Assembly: GCF_900105905.1 (NCBI RefSeq)
Contig: NZ_FNSV01000005.1
Span: forward strand, 2,852,001 to 2,916,000
Reading direction: 5' to 3'
DNA length: 64,000 nucleotides
From: Rhodococcus koreensis
GTDB taxonomy: Bacteria; Actinomycetota; Actinomycetes; Mycobacteriales; Mycobacteriaceae
Position numbers and translations under genes: made by a program. Within the stretch, counting starts at the first letter, position 1, and each line of letters starts with the position of its first letter. Positions 37,765 to 46,996 of this stretch are shown one piece after another. Below the pieces are notes generated by a model that saw only the letters and a program-made list of their open reading frames with translations, searched no databases and was not told the DNA's origin.

Positions 37765-38547
37765 ATGATGAAGCAGACTTCAGACTCGATGAACGTGCTC
37801 GTGACCGGCGGCAGCCAGGGCATCGGATTGGGCATCGCGGAGGTGTTCGCCGCCGCCGGTGCCCAGGTCGCGATCGCGGGCCGCAATCCCGCGAAGCTGG
37901 AGAAGGCCCGCGCACGGCTGGCCGAACTCGGCGCGACGGTCGCGACGATCGTCGCCGACGTCGCCGACCGCCGATCGTGTACACGGATGGCCGCCGAAGC
38001 CGAAGAGCTGCTCGGCGGCCTCGATGTGTTGTGCGCCAACGCCGGAATCTACCCGGAGCAGACACTCGAGCAGATCACCCCGGCCGAGCTCAACGATGTA
38101 TTCGCCACCAACGTGCACGGCATGATCTTCAGCGTCCAGGCGTGCCTGGATGCGCTGACCCGATCCGGCCGCGGACGGATCGTGGTGACCTCGTCGATCA
38201 CCGGACCGACCACCGGATTTCCCGGGCTGAGTCACTACGGGGCCAGCAAGGCCGCCCAGCTGGGCTTCGTGCGCTCGGCAGCGCTGGAACTCGCCGCCCG
38301 CAAGATCACCGTCAATGCAGTCCTTCCCGGCAGCATCCGCACCGAAGGACTCGATGGTCTCGGCACCGACACCATCGCCCGGATGGAATCGTGCATACCG
38401 CAGCGTCGACTGGGTGCAACGACCGACATCGGGCACGCCGCATTGTATTTCGCCAGTGAGGGCGCAAGCTTCGTGACCGGTCAGACACTGACCGTCGACG
38501 GGGGCCAGACCCTTCCGGAGGTGCCCGATGCCGTGGTCAGCGCTTGA
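37765..38547 (+). CDS. short-chain dehydrogenase/reductase (SDR a)
   Basis: 260 residues. A classical SDR: TGGSQGIGLGIA cofactor loop, CANAGIYPE (NAG motif), catalytic Ser in VVTSSITGP and Y-x3-K in HYGASKAAQ, GQTLTVDGGQTLP near the C-terminus. It would oxidise an alcohol or reduce a ketone. The gene lies between the permease terminator and the convergent GntR and overlaps the GntR 3' end by 11 bases. ATG 37765 and 37768 are both possible; GGAAGAGGA precedes them. Its promoter may be read-through from the permease. Confidence 0.85.
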   Translation: MMKQTSDSMNVLVTGGSQGIGLGIAEVFAAAGAQVAIAGRNPAKLEKARARLAELGATVATIVADVADRRSCTRMAAEAEELLGGLDVLCANAGIYPEQTLEQITPAELNDVFATNVHGMIFSVQACLDALTRSGRGRIVVTSSITGPTTGFPGLSHYGASKAAQLGFVRSAALELAARKITVNAVLPGSIRTEGLDGLGTDTIARMESCIPQRRLGATTDIGHAALYFASEGASFVTGQTLTVDGGQTLPEVPDAVVSA

Positions 38548-39280
38548 GCCAGGATTCGAGCGTGTGCCGGGTGCCGAGGATGTGCTCTTCCATTTGAGCG
38601 GCGGCGACCTCCGGGTCGCGGCTCTCGATGGCCTCGAGGATCGCCTCGTGATGGTCGTTCGCGTTGGGCTCGAGGCGGCCGAAGATCGCCCCCGTCGGAA
38701 GCCACATCTTGCGGCGGGCGTCGGCCACCGACTCGAGCAGATAGTCGTTTCGGCAGGCCTGGGCGATCCCCATGTGGAATGCGGAGTCGAGAGTCTGGAA
38801 CTCGGTGACCCTGTGCGCGGACTGGTCCTGCATCGCGGCGTCGAGGGCGCTGTCCATGCTTTCGAGCAACGTTCGAAGCTTCGTGAGGTCGGCCGCTCGA
38901 CGGCGCATCGCGGCCAGACGGGTCGCCCCTGTCTCCACCACGATCCGGTAGTCGAACGCATCGCGGACCGCTGTCTTGTTCTGACGCATCAGCCGGCGGG
39001 TCTCCGCCGGGTCGTAGGTGGGGGCTTGCACGGTGAATCCGCCGCCGCGACCGCGGCGAACCGCGATCAGGCCTTCCCGCTCGAGCACCGCCACCGCGGC
39101 CCGCACCACGGTGCGCGAGACGTCGAGCATTTCCGACAGCTCCCGCTCGGTGGGCAGCCGGTCGCCGGGGCGGAACTGACCCAGCTCGAGCGCCCGGCGC
39201 ATCTGATCGACGACGAGTTCGTGTGCAGGAATCTGCCGGATCGGACCGAATCCGGATGGCGCTGCCGCGGCTGTTGTCAT
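38537..39280 (-). CDS. GntR-family regulator, FCD type, of the second locus
   Basis: 247 residues. The winged HTH (about 22-90) reads VVDQMRRALELGQFRPGDRLPTERE, SRTVVRAAVAVLEREGLIAVRRGRGGGFTV. The FCD domain follows with EFQTLDSAFHMGIAQACRN and HHEAILEAIESRD. ATG 39280 has GGAG before it; the frame extends further but without a site. It is divergent from the SDR-b operon, so its promoter region (39281-39480) controls both. The HTH differs from the two GntR proteins of the first locus, matching the different DNA motif found here. Confidence 0.87.
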   Translation of the reverse strand: MTTAAAAPSGFGPIRQIPAHELVVDQMRRALELGQFRPGDRLPTERELSEMLDVSRTVVRAAVAVLEREGLIAVRRGRGGGFTVQAPTYDPAETRRLMRQNKTAVRDAFDYRIVVETGATRLAAMRRRAADLTKLRTLLESMDSALDAAMQDQSAHRVTEFQTLDSAFHMGIAQACRNDYLLESVADARRKMWLPTGAIFGRLEPNANDHHEAILEAIESRDPEVAAAQMEEHILGTRHTLESWLKR

Positions 39281-39347
39281 ACGAGGCTCCTTTCCCTCGC
39301 CCCAATCTAGCGCACCACTCACCTTCATGTTATTTGCTCCAGCCTTT

Positions 39348-39358
39348 AGACCAAGTCT
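39348..39358. promoter_or_regulatory. short palindrome in the GntR promoter
   Basis: AGACCAAGTCT, an inverted repeat AGAC-CAA-GTCT, 68-78 bases before the GntR start. Its reverse complement contains TTGGTCTAAAGGC, sharing TGGTCT and TAAAGGC with the other motif copies. A candidate autoregulatory site. Confidence 0.45.
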
Positions 39359-39390
39359 GCAACCCGGCGCCTGCGTCAGTCACGGAAATA

Positions 39391-39427
39391 AAAGACCTAA
39401 ACACTTGACCAATCGTCCTTTATTGGT
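39391..39427. promoter_or_regulatory. locus-specific regulatory motif, copy 2 (SDR-b operon)
   Basis: AAAGACCTAAACACTTGACC followed by AATCGTCCTTTATTGGT. It matches copies 1 and 3 and includes an inverted ACCAAT / ATTGGT pair with 10 bases between. TTGACC (39405-39410) may be the -35 box, which would put the operator on the promoter. Confidence 0.6.
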
Positions 39428-39480
39428 GAAACTGGGTCCATCGCGGTGACCACGGTCACGTGTTTGGAAAGGAACCCGAA

Positions 39481-40212
39481 GTGGGCAACAAAGTAATCGT
39501 CACAGGCGGCGCAGGAGTCATCGGACAGGCGATCTGCCGTCGGCTGCTGCAGAGCAGCTACATCCCGATCGCGGCGGATGTGAAGCAGGCGATCGACGCA
39601 TTCGACCCGAATCAGGACGGACTGGAGGGCACCATCGCCGTGGCGATGGACGTCACCAGCCGCGAAAGTGTTGAGAGCGCCGTCGATTCGGTGACCTCCG
39701 GAGACGAGACGCTCGCGGGTGTCATCAACTGCGCCGGCATCCTTCGGGACTCATTCCTCGGCGAGCTCGACGAGGCCAAGCTGGAGTTGATGTTCCAGGT
39801 GAACATCGCCGGTATGGCACGCGTCATCGACGTCGCGGCACCCTTGCTGACCGAAGGCTCGGCCATCGTCAATGTCGGCAGCCTCACCGGGCACTTCGGC
39901 CGGTTCCGCGGCGCCTCGGTGTACGGCGCCACCAAGGCCGGGATTGCTGCGTACACCCGCTACCTGGCCGAGGAACTCGCCCCGCGCGGCATCCGGGTCA
40001 ACAACGTCGCCCCCGGCGTCATCCGGGCCCCGATGAGCCCATCGATGGCGCGGGTCTCCGGCGGCGAAGAGGTCAGCGCCGGCTACGCGATGCTCAAGCG
40101 GATCGGTGAGCCCGAAGAAGTCGCCGAGGCTGTGGAGTTCCTCCTGTCCCCGCGCGCCTCTTTCATCACCGCCCAGACCCTGCTCGTCGACGGCGGTGTC
40201 ACCGCATGGTGA
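39481..40212 (+). CDS. short-chain dehydrogenase/reductase (SDR b)
   Basis: 243 residues. The cofactor loop is [20 protein letters not shown], catalytic Ser in [10 protein letters not shown]-x3-K in VYGATKAGI and the C-terminal [10 protein letters not shown] follow. GTG 39481 is chosen because AAAGGA stands 8 bases before it. It is the first gene of an eight-gene run to 47724, with the next gene overlapping by 7 bases. Likely role: oxidation of an alcohol intermediate, possibly while gamma-glutamylated. Confidence 0.85.
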   Translation: MGNKVIVTGGAGVIGQAICRRLLQSSYIPIAADVKQAIDAFDPNQDGLEGTIAVAMDVTSRESVESAVDSVTSGDETLAGVINCAGILRDSFLGELDEAKLELMFQVNIAGMARVIDVAAPLLTEGSAIVNVGSLTGHFGRFRGASVYGATKAGIAAYTRYLAEELAPRGIRVNNVAPGVIRAPMSPSMARVSGGEEVSAGYAMLKRIGEPEEVAEAVEFLLSPRASFITAQTLLVDGGVTAW

Positions 40213-41516
40213 CCGCGAACGATCTCGCGACCGTCCCCGCCGAGATCTGGGGCGGGTCGGTCGAGGCTTGGGACGGGTCGGTCGAGGCCGCCAACGACGA
40301 GGCGTTTCGCCGACTCAACGACGCCGACCCGTGGGTGGTCGACGTCCGGCCCGCACGCGAGGTGCTCCCCGGCTACCGCGACAACCTGGTGCTCACCTCC
40401 GGCGCTCCGATGCCGTGGGAGGCCTACGTCGGTGGGCAACGTGAAGCGCTGATCGGTGGCGCCTTGTTCGAGGGCCTGGCCGCCGACCGCGACGAGGCGA
40501 TCGCGCGATTCGCCGACGGCAGCATCGAGATCGGCGCGTGCCACGACTACAACGCGGTCGGCTCGCTCGCCGGGATCTACACGGCGTCGATGCCGGTGTT
40601 CGTCGTCGAGAACCGGACCCACGGCAACGTCGGGTTCTGCAACTTCTACGAGGGCAAGGAACCGCGCCGGCTGAACTACGGCTGCTACGACGAGGGCGTC
40701 CACGAACGGCTCGAGCACGTCAATACGGTTCTCGCGCCCGTCGTCGGTGAGGCGATCCGCCGCCGCGGCGGCATCGCGCTCAAACCGATGATCGCCCGGG
40801 CGCTGCGGATGGGCGACGAGGTGCACAGCCGCAACGCCGCCGCCTCGATCCTGTTCAACCGGGAAATCCTGCCGTCGGTTCTGGACATGATCGAGGACTC
40901 CGTGCCCGGGGTCCGCGAGACCATGCTCCACCTCGCCGAGAACGACTACTTCTTCCTCCGGCTGTCGATGGCCGCGGCGAAGGCCTCCGCCGACGCGATG
41001 GTCGTGCCCGGCTCCACCCTCGTCTCCGCCATGGCGTTCAGCTGCCGCGGTTTCGCGATCAAACTTGCCGGCCTCGGCAACACCTGGTTCGAAGGACCGC
41101 CGCCGATCCACCAGGGCAAGCTGTTCGCCGGACACAGCGAGGACGAGATCACCTGGATGGGCGGGGAAAGCCCGATCACCGAGACCGTCGGACTCGGCGG
41201 CTTCGCGCAGGCCTGCGCCTTGTCGTTGCAGGACTATCAGGGCGGCTCCCCCGAGGTGATGATCGAACGTAACCGGGAAATGTACGAGATCACCCACGGC
41301 GAGAACAGCTCCTACCGCATCCCACTGTTCGGTTTCCGCGGCACCCCCACCGGTGTCGATGCCCGAAAGGTCCTCGACACCGCCGTCCTGCCAGTCATGG
41401 ATGTCGGTCTCGCCGGTCGTGACGGTGGCCAGATCGGCGCCGGAGTGATCCGCGCACCGCGCGAGTGCTTCGCGGCGGCGCTGGACGAGCACGCCAAAAG
41501 GTATGGTCAATCATGA
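40206..41516 (+). CDS. DUF1116 (AllG/YlbE-like) protein
   Basis: 436 residues. [41 protein letters not shown] and [12 protein letters not shown] are hallmarks of DUF1116, the family of E. coli YlbE (AllG), a subunit of the oxamate carbamoyltransferase AllFGH of the allantoin pathway. The FdrA-type (AllF) and DUF2877 (AllH) partners are absent here, so an identical reaction is unlikely to be made by this gene alone. It overlaps the SDR-b gene by 7 bases and the SDR-c gene by 4 (ATGA). A carbamoyl- or CoA-type transfer on an amide-like intermediate is conceivable but unproven. Confidence 0.75.
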   Translation: MVTANDLATVPAEIWGGSVEAWDGSVEAANDEAFRRLNDADPWVVDVRPAREVLPGYRDNLVLTSGAPMPWEAYVGGQREALIGGALFEGLAADRDEAIARFADGSIEIGACHDYNAVGSLAGIYTASMPVFVVENRTHGNVGFCNFYEGKEPRRLNYGCYDEGVHERLEHVNTVLAPVVGEAIRRRGGIALKPMIARALRMGDEVHSRNAAASILFNREILPSVLDMIEDSVPGVRETMLHLAENDYFFLRLSMAAAKASADAMVVPGSTLVSAMAFSCRGFAIKLAGLGNTWFEGPPPIHQGKLFAGHSEDEITWMGGESPITETVGLGGFAQACALSLQDYQGGSPEVMIERNREMYEITHGENSSYRIPLFGFRGTPTGVDARKVLDTAVLPVMDVGLAGRDGGQIGAGVIRAPRECFAAALDEHAKRYGQS

Positions 41517-42301
41517 CCGCGAGCGTGCCGGATCGGCGGTCGTTGCCGCTGACCTTCACCGGGCGGGTGGCGTTGGTGACCGGGGCCGCCTCAGGCATCG
41601 GTCGCGCCACCGCCGCCACGCTCATGGCCGCCGGTATCCGCACGATCTGCCTGGACCTGCGTGAGCCCGAGTCCTTTCCCGGGATTCCCGCCGACCTGCA
41701 GGTGCGCTGCGCCGCCGACGTCGCCGACGTCGCCGCGTTGCGGGCGGTGATCACCGAAAATACCGTCCCGGAAGGGTTGAGCTACCTCGTCAACTGCGCG
41801 GGGGTTCTCGACGACACCGGATTCGCGAACGTCTCGCGGGACTCGTGGCTGCGGTGCCTGGAAGTGAACCTCATCGGTGCCTACAACGTCATCGATGCGG
41901 CCGGGGACCTGCTGCGCAAGTCCGAGTCCGGTGGGGTGGTCAATGTGACCTCGATCGAAGGCGCCCGGGTGGTGGCGTTGAGCAACCCGGACCCCACTCC
42001 CCAGTACGCCGCGTCCAAGGCTGGGCTGGCCATGCTGACCCAGTCCGCTGCCCGGGCATTCGCCGCCGACGGGGTCCGCGTCAACAGCGTTTCGCCGGGC
42101 TTCGTTGCCACGCCGATGGCGCTGGCGGCCGCGCACGAGGACACCGACGCTCTCCCGCCGTCACTGGCTCCGCGCGTTCCGCTCGGTCGTTTCGCGCGAC
42201 CGGAGGAGATCGCCGATGCCGTCGTCTTCCTGCTCAGCGATCAGGCTCGGTTCATCACCGGGTCCGATCTTCGCATCGATGGAGGATTCACTCTCACATG
42301 A
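41513..42301 (+). CDS. short-chain dehydrogenase/reductase (SDR c)
   Basis: 262 residues. TGAASGIGRATA cofactor loop, an acidic residue after strand 2 (CLDLRE) favouring NAD, NCAGVLDD, Ser in NVTSIEGA, Y-x3-K in QYAASKAGL, and GSDLRIDGGF at the C-terminus. It overlaps both neighbours by 4 bases (ATGA at each end), so it is translated in step with the DUF1116 protein and the Cys-rich protein. Confidence 0.86.
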   Translation: MTASVPDRRSLPLTFTGRVALVTGAASGIGRATAATLMAAGIRTICLDLREPESFPGIPADLQVRCAADVADVAALRAVITENTVPEGLSYLVNCAGVLDDTGFANVSRDSWLRCLEVNLIGAYNVIDAAGDLLRKSESGGVVNVTSIEGARVVALSNPDPTPQYAASKAGLAMLTQSAARAFAADGVRVNSVSPGFVATPMALAAAHEDTDALPPSLAPRVPLGRFARPEEIADAVVFLLSDQARFITGSDLRIDGGFTLT

Positions 42302-43359
42302 GCACCCTGAAGCCAGTCTCACCCGTGGTGGCGTACGAGGCGTCACTCGGGAGAAACGCACGCGTCGGCACTTGGGAAGAACTGGCCCAAGGGACCTTCC
42401 GCACCGCCGTCGATCGGTTCCGCCGAGGGCTGTGCGACGATGCGGCCGCTCTGGTCGAGGTCACCGTCCTCGAGGCCGAGGAACTGCGCGAAATCTACGA
42501 ACAGTGGCCGGACCGGGCGATCGAGTGGATGACGACACACGGCGCTTCGGCGGACGGCGTCGACGCGGCGGTTCGCCGTCTCACCGATCTGATCGGTGAG
42601 ACGGCGATGGCCGGAATCGAGGCGGAGTGGGGACAATTCGTCCAGGCCGTCGACGTGGCGAGCGAACAGTGCCGCCGCAACGACCCCGCAGCGCCGGAAA
42701 GCATCGAGAATGCCCGACTGGTCTGGTTGGGTATCCACGACCGGGCGGTCGACCGTATCTCCGGAATGATCGACATCGCGGTCCGCCTGATCGGTGAGTC
42801 GTCACTCGGCGACCTGTGGAATTTCCTGATGGGCGATTGGTACGACATCCATGCCCGTCGCTACTCGCTGACGAACCAGAGTTGGAACGAATCGGCGCAC
42901 CAACTGATGGTCGCTATCGTCGACGGGTTCCATGCCCACCTGACCGGGGTCTCACGACAGGGTGACATCGAGTTGATCGACGAGCCCGATCGCATCGGTT
43001 TCCGATTCGCTCCGTGTGGGTCCGGCGGTCGCTCGCTCGATCCCGACATCACCGCCGACCAGCCCCGCGCCGATGCCCCCTTCGGCTTCGCCGTCACCAC
43101 CGAACCCCATGACTGGGCGTGGAACAAACGCGGCATCTGCTCCTACTGCGTCCACTGCTGTCTGCTCAACGAGGTCATCCCCATCGACCGCCTCGGCTAC
43201 CCGACCAGAGTCATCGACCCACCGACGTGGCCGGAGAGCCGTGCCGACGCCACCTGCACCTGGTGGGTCTACAAACACCCCTCACTCGTACCCGATGCCG
43301 TCTACCGGCGCGTCGGACGCAACCCCGAACTCCGCCCGAAGGACCACAACCATGTCTAA
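42298..43359 (+). CDS. conserved-looking protein of unknown function with a Cys-rich CxxCxxCC motif
   Basis: 353 residues; no family recognised. The N-terminal 240 residues are mostly helical and acidic without signal peptide or membrane segments. The C-terminal 110 contain FRFAPCGSGGRS, then EPHDWAWNKRGICSYCVHCC, then IDRLGYPTRVIDPP and CTWWVYKHPS. Spacing of the Cys and His residues suggests a metal or cofactor site. It sits between an SDR and the first ligase, overlapping each neighbour (4 and 8 bases), so it is probably needed in stoichiometric amounts with them. It could be a metalloenzyme subunit or a hydrolase; I make no assignment. Confidence 0.7.
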   Translation: MSTLKPVSPVVAYEASLGRNARVGTWEELAQGTFRTAVDRFRRGLCDDAAALVEVTVLEAEELREIYEQWPDRAIEWMTTHGASADGVDAAVRRLTDLIGETAMAGIEAEWGQFVQAVDVASEQCRRNDPAAPESIENARLVWLGIHDRAVDRISGMIDIAVRLIGESSLGDLWNFLMGDWYDIHARRYSLTNQSWNESAHQLMVAIVDGFHAHLTGVSRQGDIELIDEPDRIGFRFAPCGSGGRSLDPDITADQPRADAPFGFAVTTEPHDWAWNKRGICSYCVHCCLLNEVIPIDRLGYPTRVIDPPTWPESRADATCTWWVYKHPSLVPDAVYRRVGRNPELRPKDHNHV

Positions 43360-44653
43360 TCACGTCTCGATGACGCAGCTCGAGGTCCCCGACTACGACC
43401 TGGGCCTGCGCGGCAAGCTCGTCAAGTCGGACAAGACGGTCAGTCCCGCAAGTCTCGCCTTCTGCACCATCATCTACGGTCTCTCGTTGACCGACGAGGT
43501 GACCGACACGCCGTTCAGCAACGCCGAGAACGGCTACCCCGACATGGCACTCGTCCCCGACGAGAGCACCCGGATCGATCTGCCGTGGCGTCCGGGGACG
43601 CAGGCGGTGATCGGAGACCATGTCGCACCCGATGGTCGCCCCTTCGAGGCGTCGCCTCGTGCGGTGCTCAAGTCGCTGATCGAGCGGTACCGCGCACTCG
43701 ATCTCGAGCCCGTGCTCGGCTACGAGTACGAGGTGTGGATCTTCGAGGAGAACAAGGACTGCGAGCGCGGCGATCTGACGCGGTTCCAGCCCTTCGGGGC
43801 GACGGAGAACGCCTACAGCCTGACCCGTTCCGCGGAGATCGACCGCTTCGCCCAGCAGTTCATCGACCGGATGAACGAGATCGGCATCGAGATCGAGGCC
43901 TTCCATGCCGAACTCGGACCGGGTTTCTTCGAATTCACTCTCACCCCGCAGCCCGCGCTGCGGGCGGCGGACAACGCCGCTCGCGCACGCCAGTACCTGC
44001 GTGATCTGTGCGCCGAGCACGGACTTCGTGCGAGCTTCATGGCCAAACCGTTCGCCGACAAGTCCGGTGCCGGCGGGCATGTCCACTCGAGCCTCGCCCG
44101 CGACGGCCAGAACGTCTTCGCGTCCGAACCCGGCAAGCTCTCCCCGGAAGGCGGCCACTATCTCGCCGGGCTGGTCAGCTCGATGCCCGACCTGGCGCTG
44201 ATGTTCAACCCATTCGTCAATTCCTACAAGCGCATCGCGCCGGGAATGTTCGTTGCGGAGAAGGCAGCCTGGGGATACGACGACCGAAACGTGGCCTGCC
44301 GCGTGCTTCTCGGCGGGATCGGGTCGGCGCGCGTCGAACACCGCCGTCCCGGTGCGGATGCCAACCCCTACATCGTCGCCGATGCGTTGCTGGCCGGGGG
44401 TCTCGACGGCATCCAGCGATCCCTCGACCTGCCCCACTCCGGATCACGTGATGCCGGCGCGGTCGACCTGCCGAGCAATCTCGCTCAGGCCGTGGCGCTG
44501 TTCGAGTCGTCAGCACTTGCCGCCGATCTGCTCGGCAAGACCTTCACCCAGTCCTATGCGGCGACCCGACGGGCCGAACTCGAACGATTCGAGCAGTGGA
44601 TGCACAACTCGATCACCGACTGGGAACTGTCCCGACACCTGGAGCACCAGTGA
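43352..44653 (+). CDS. glutamine-synthetase-like gamma-glutamyl ligase (first of pair)
   Basis: 433 residues of the glutamine synthetase superfamily. EYEVWIFEE (metal-binding Glu region), AELGPGFFEFTL, the HVHSSL segment corresponding to the ATP/metal His loop, FNPFVNSYKRI, and a substrate Arg region ARVEHRRPGADANPY are visible. The GS-like class includes gamma-glutamylpolyamine, -anilide and -isopropylamide synthetases, which ligate glutamate to an amine using ATP. The sequence lacks the C-terminal adenylylation Tyr motif of biosynthetic GS. It overlaps the unknown protein by 8 bases and the second ligase by 4 (GTGA). Confidence 0.83.
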   Translation: MSNHVSMTQLEVPDYDLGLRGKLVKSDKTVSPASLAFCTIIYGLSLTDEVTDTPFSNAENGYPDMALVPDESTRIDLPWRPGTQAVIGDHVAPDGRPFEASPRAVLKSLIERYRALDLEPVLGYEYEVWIFEENKDCERGDLTRFQPFGATENAYSLTRSAEIDRFAQQFIDRMNEIGIEIEAFHAELGPGFFEFTLTPQPALRAADNAARARQYLRDLCAEHGLRASFMAKPFADKSGAGGHVHSSLARDGQNVFASEPGKLSPEGGHYLAGLVSSMPDLALMFNPFVNSYKRIAPGMFVAEKAAWGYDDRNVACRVLLGGIGSARVEHRRPGADANPYIVADALLAGGLDGIQRSLDLPHSGSRDAGAVDLPSNLAQAVALFESSALAADLLGKTFTQSYAATRRAELERFEQWMHNSITDWELSRHLEHQ

Positions 44654-46032
44654 GCACACACATTCAGACCCTCGACCTCGACCAGTTCGAGGCACTCGTC
44701 TCCTCCGGGGAGATCGACACGGTCGTCTGCGCGACCCCGGACCCGTACGGGCGCCTGGTCGGCAAACGGCTGACAATCCAAGCGTTCCGGTCGCTGGGCC
44801 TGAGCGGCGACGGGATCAACGCGAGTAGTTTCATCTTCGCCGTCGACCTCGAGATGACTCCGCTCAACCTGCCGGTGTCGAACTCCGCCAACGGATGGGC
44901 CGACATCCGACTGGTTCCGGACCTGACCACCCTGCGGCGGGTGCCCTGGGAGCCGAACACAGCGCTGGTGATCTGTGACGCCTACGAGTGCGGCTCGGAC
45001 ACGATGCTCAGCGTGGCGCCCCGCACCATCTTGAAGCGGCAGATTGAGCGGGCCGAGCAGGAGGGGCTGGCGTTCAAGTTCGCCTCGGAGCTCGAGTTCT
45101 TCCTCGCCGCCGTCGCACCCAACGACGCCTGGCAGGCAGGGTATCAGGACCTGAAGATGCTCTCGAACTACCGATCCGACTATCAGATGATCCAGTCCGG
45201 GCGGGACGACTGGTTCATCCGCCAGATCCGAAACCTGATGCCGCAGTTCGGGATCTCGGTCGAATCATCGAAACCCGAGTGGGGTCTCGGCCAGCAGGAG
45301 ATCACCCTCGACTATTGCGACACCCTCGAGATGGCCGACCGCCATGTCCTGTTCAAGTACGGGATCAAGCAGCTCGCGCACCAAGCCGACTTGACCGTGA
45401 CGTTCATGGCCAAGCCGAAGATCGACGACGTCGGCTCTTCCTGTCACCTGCACGTGAGCATGTGGTCGACCGAGACGGGAAGGCCGCTGTGCTGGTCGGA
45501 GACCGCCGACGGCGGAATGTCGGCGAAATTCGGCTCGTTCGTCGCCGGCCAGCTCGACAACGCTGTCGACATCAGCCTCCTGTTTTCCCCGACAGTCAAC
45601 TCGTACAAGCGGTTTCAGCCGGACCAGTTCGCTGGATCGGCCATCGCGCTCGGCGAGGACAACCGTTCGTGCGCCTTCCGTCTGGTCGGGCACGGACCGT
45701 CTTACCGGGTCGAGAACCGGATCCCCGGTGCCGATGTCAATCCCTACTACGCCTACTCGGGCACCATCGCCGCGGGGCTCGACGGCATCGAGCGCCAATT
45801 GCCGACGCCCGCGATCTTCAGCGGAAATGCCTGGGAAGGGCGCGACGTCGAACTTGTACCGACGTCGATGCACCGTGCGATCGATCTGTTCGCCAAGAAC
45901 AAGATGGCGCGTGCAGCCTTCGGCGACGAGGTCTACGAGCATCTTCTCGCCTCCGCCCAGGCGGAGCTGACCTCCTTCGATTCCCACACGGTGACCGATT
46001 GGGAAACCCGCCGCTACTACGAACGTGTCTAA
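44650..46032 (+). CDS. glutamine-synthetase-like gamma-glutamyl ligase (second of pair)
   Basis: 460 residues. GS features: FKFASELEFFL (metal Glu), SKPEWGLGQQEITL, SSCHLHVSMW (His loop), FSPTVNSYKRFQPDQF and SYRVENRIPGADVNPY. The N-terminal DTVVCATPDPYGRLVGKRLT matches GS-like enzymes that handle amines. Start GTG 44650 within GTGA. It differs clearly from the preceding ligase, so the two may form a hetero-oligomer or act on two different amines. Its end overlaps no gene; the esterase starts 26 bases later. Confidence 0.83.
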   Translation: MSTHIQTLDLDQFEALVSSGEIDTVVCATPDPYGRLVGKRLTIQAFRSLGLSGDGINASSFIFAVDLEMTPLNLPVSNSANGWADIRLVPDLTTLRRVPWEPNTALVICDAYECGSDTMLSVAPRTILKRQIERAEQEGLAFKFASELEFFLAAVAPNDAWQAGYQDLKMLSNYRSDYQMIQSGRDDWFIRQIRNLMPQFGISVESSKPEWGLGQQEITLDYCDTLEMADRHVLFKYGIKQLAHQADLTVTFMAKPKIDDVGSSCHLHVSMWSTETGRPLCWSETADGGMSAKFGSFVAGQLDNAVDISLLFSPTVNSYKRFQPDQFAGSAIALGEDNRSCAFRLVGHGPSYRVENRIPGADVNPYYAYSGTIAAGLDGIERQLPTPAIFSGNAWEGRDVELVPTSMHRAIDLFAKNKMARAAFGDEVYEHLLASAQAELTSFDSHTVTDWETRRYYERV

Positions 46033-46057
46033 CACCCTTGTCCATGAAAGGACCGCC

Positions 46058-46996
46058 ATGCCATTGGATCCCATCGCCCAGAAGATGATCGACGACTCCC
46101 GTGCGTCGGGGCGACCGAACGCCCACCTGTTGCCGGTGGAGACCGCGCGGCAGAACTTCGAAGACACCTTCGGGGCGCTGACGAAGCCCGCGATCCATCA
46201 CACCGTCGACGTCGAGATTCCCACGCGCGATGGTGAGGGGATCCGCGGCCGGCTTTATCTGCCCAGCGAGGCGACCGACCTGCCGCTGACCGTGTACTTC
46301 CATGGCGGCGGCTGGTTGCTCGGCAGCATCGACTCCCACGACGTCACCACCCGGCTGCTGGCGACCGAATCCGGCAGTGCCGTGCTGTCCGTCGACTACC
46401 GCCGCGGTCCCGACTACCGCTTCCCCACCGCTGTCCACGACGCGATCGACGCCCTCGAATGGGCTCTCGACCCCGCCTCGCAGCTCCCCGTCGACACCAA
46501 GCGCATGGCTGTGGCCGGCGACAGCGCCGGCGGCAACATCGCCGCCGCGCTGGCCCTGCACGTGCGTGACACCGGCGTCGCCAGGCTGCGTCACCAGCTG
46601 CTCGTCTACCCCGTCACCACCTGCGATCTCGACCGCGGATTCGACGACGAGTACCAGGGAATCATGCTCGAGCGCGACGAGATGCAGTGGCATCAGGACA
46701 ACTACCTGCCCTCCTCCGATTTCGCCACCGATCCGAGGGTGGACGTGCTCACGGCAGACCTCACGGATCTACCCGAGACCACCGTCATCCTCGCCGAATG
46801 CGACCCGATCCGCCCTCAGGGCGAGCTGTTCGCCGAAGCGGCCCAGGCCGCGGGTGTCGCGCTCGAGGTGCACCAGACGCCCGGGATGGTGCACGGCTTC
46901 TTCGGCCTCGACGAGGTGTTCCCGGCAGCCACCGCCGCCATGGAGTTCGCCGGTTCGCGGCTGGCTCGCGCCTTCGACCAGGAGCTCGTGCGATGA
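46058..46996 (+). CDS. alpha/beta-hydrolase esterase (HSL family)
   Basis: 312 residues of the hormone-sensitive-lipase-like family. Oxyanion motif HGGGW, nucleophile Ser in GDSAGGN, Asp in ECDPIRPQ and His in MVHGFFG complete the triad. It would hydrolyse a small ester or lactone. ATG 46058 is chosen for the AAAGGA site 5 bases before it; the frame opens earlier at 46025. In company with a Baeyer-Villiger-like monooxygenase, it is the expected enzyme to open an ester made from a ketone. It overlaps SDR d by 4 bases. Confidence 0.86.
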   Translation: MPLDPIAQKMIDDSRASGRPNAHLLPVETARQNFEDTFGALTKPAIHHTVDVEIPTRDGEGIRGRLYLPSEATDLPLTVYFHGGGWLLGSIDSHDVTTRLLATESGSAVLSVDYRRGPDYRFPTAVHDAIDALEWALDPASQLPVDTKRMAVAGDSAGGNIAAALALHVRDTGVARLRHQLLVYPVTTCDLDRGFDDEYQGIMLERDEMQWHQDNYLPSSDFATDPRVDVLTADLTDLPETTVILAECDPIRPQGELFAEAAQAAGVALEVHQTPGMVHGFFGLDEVFPAATAAMEFAGSRLARAFDQELVR

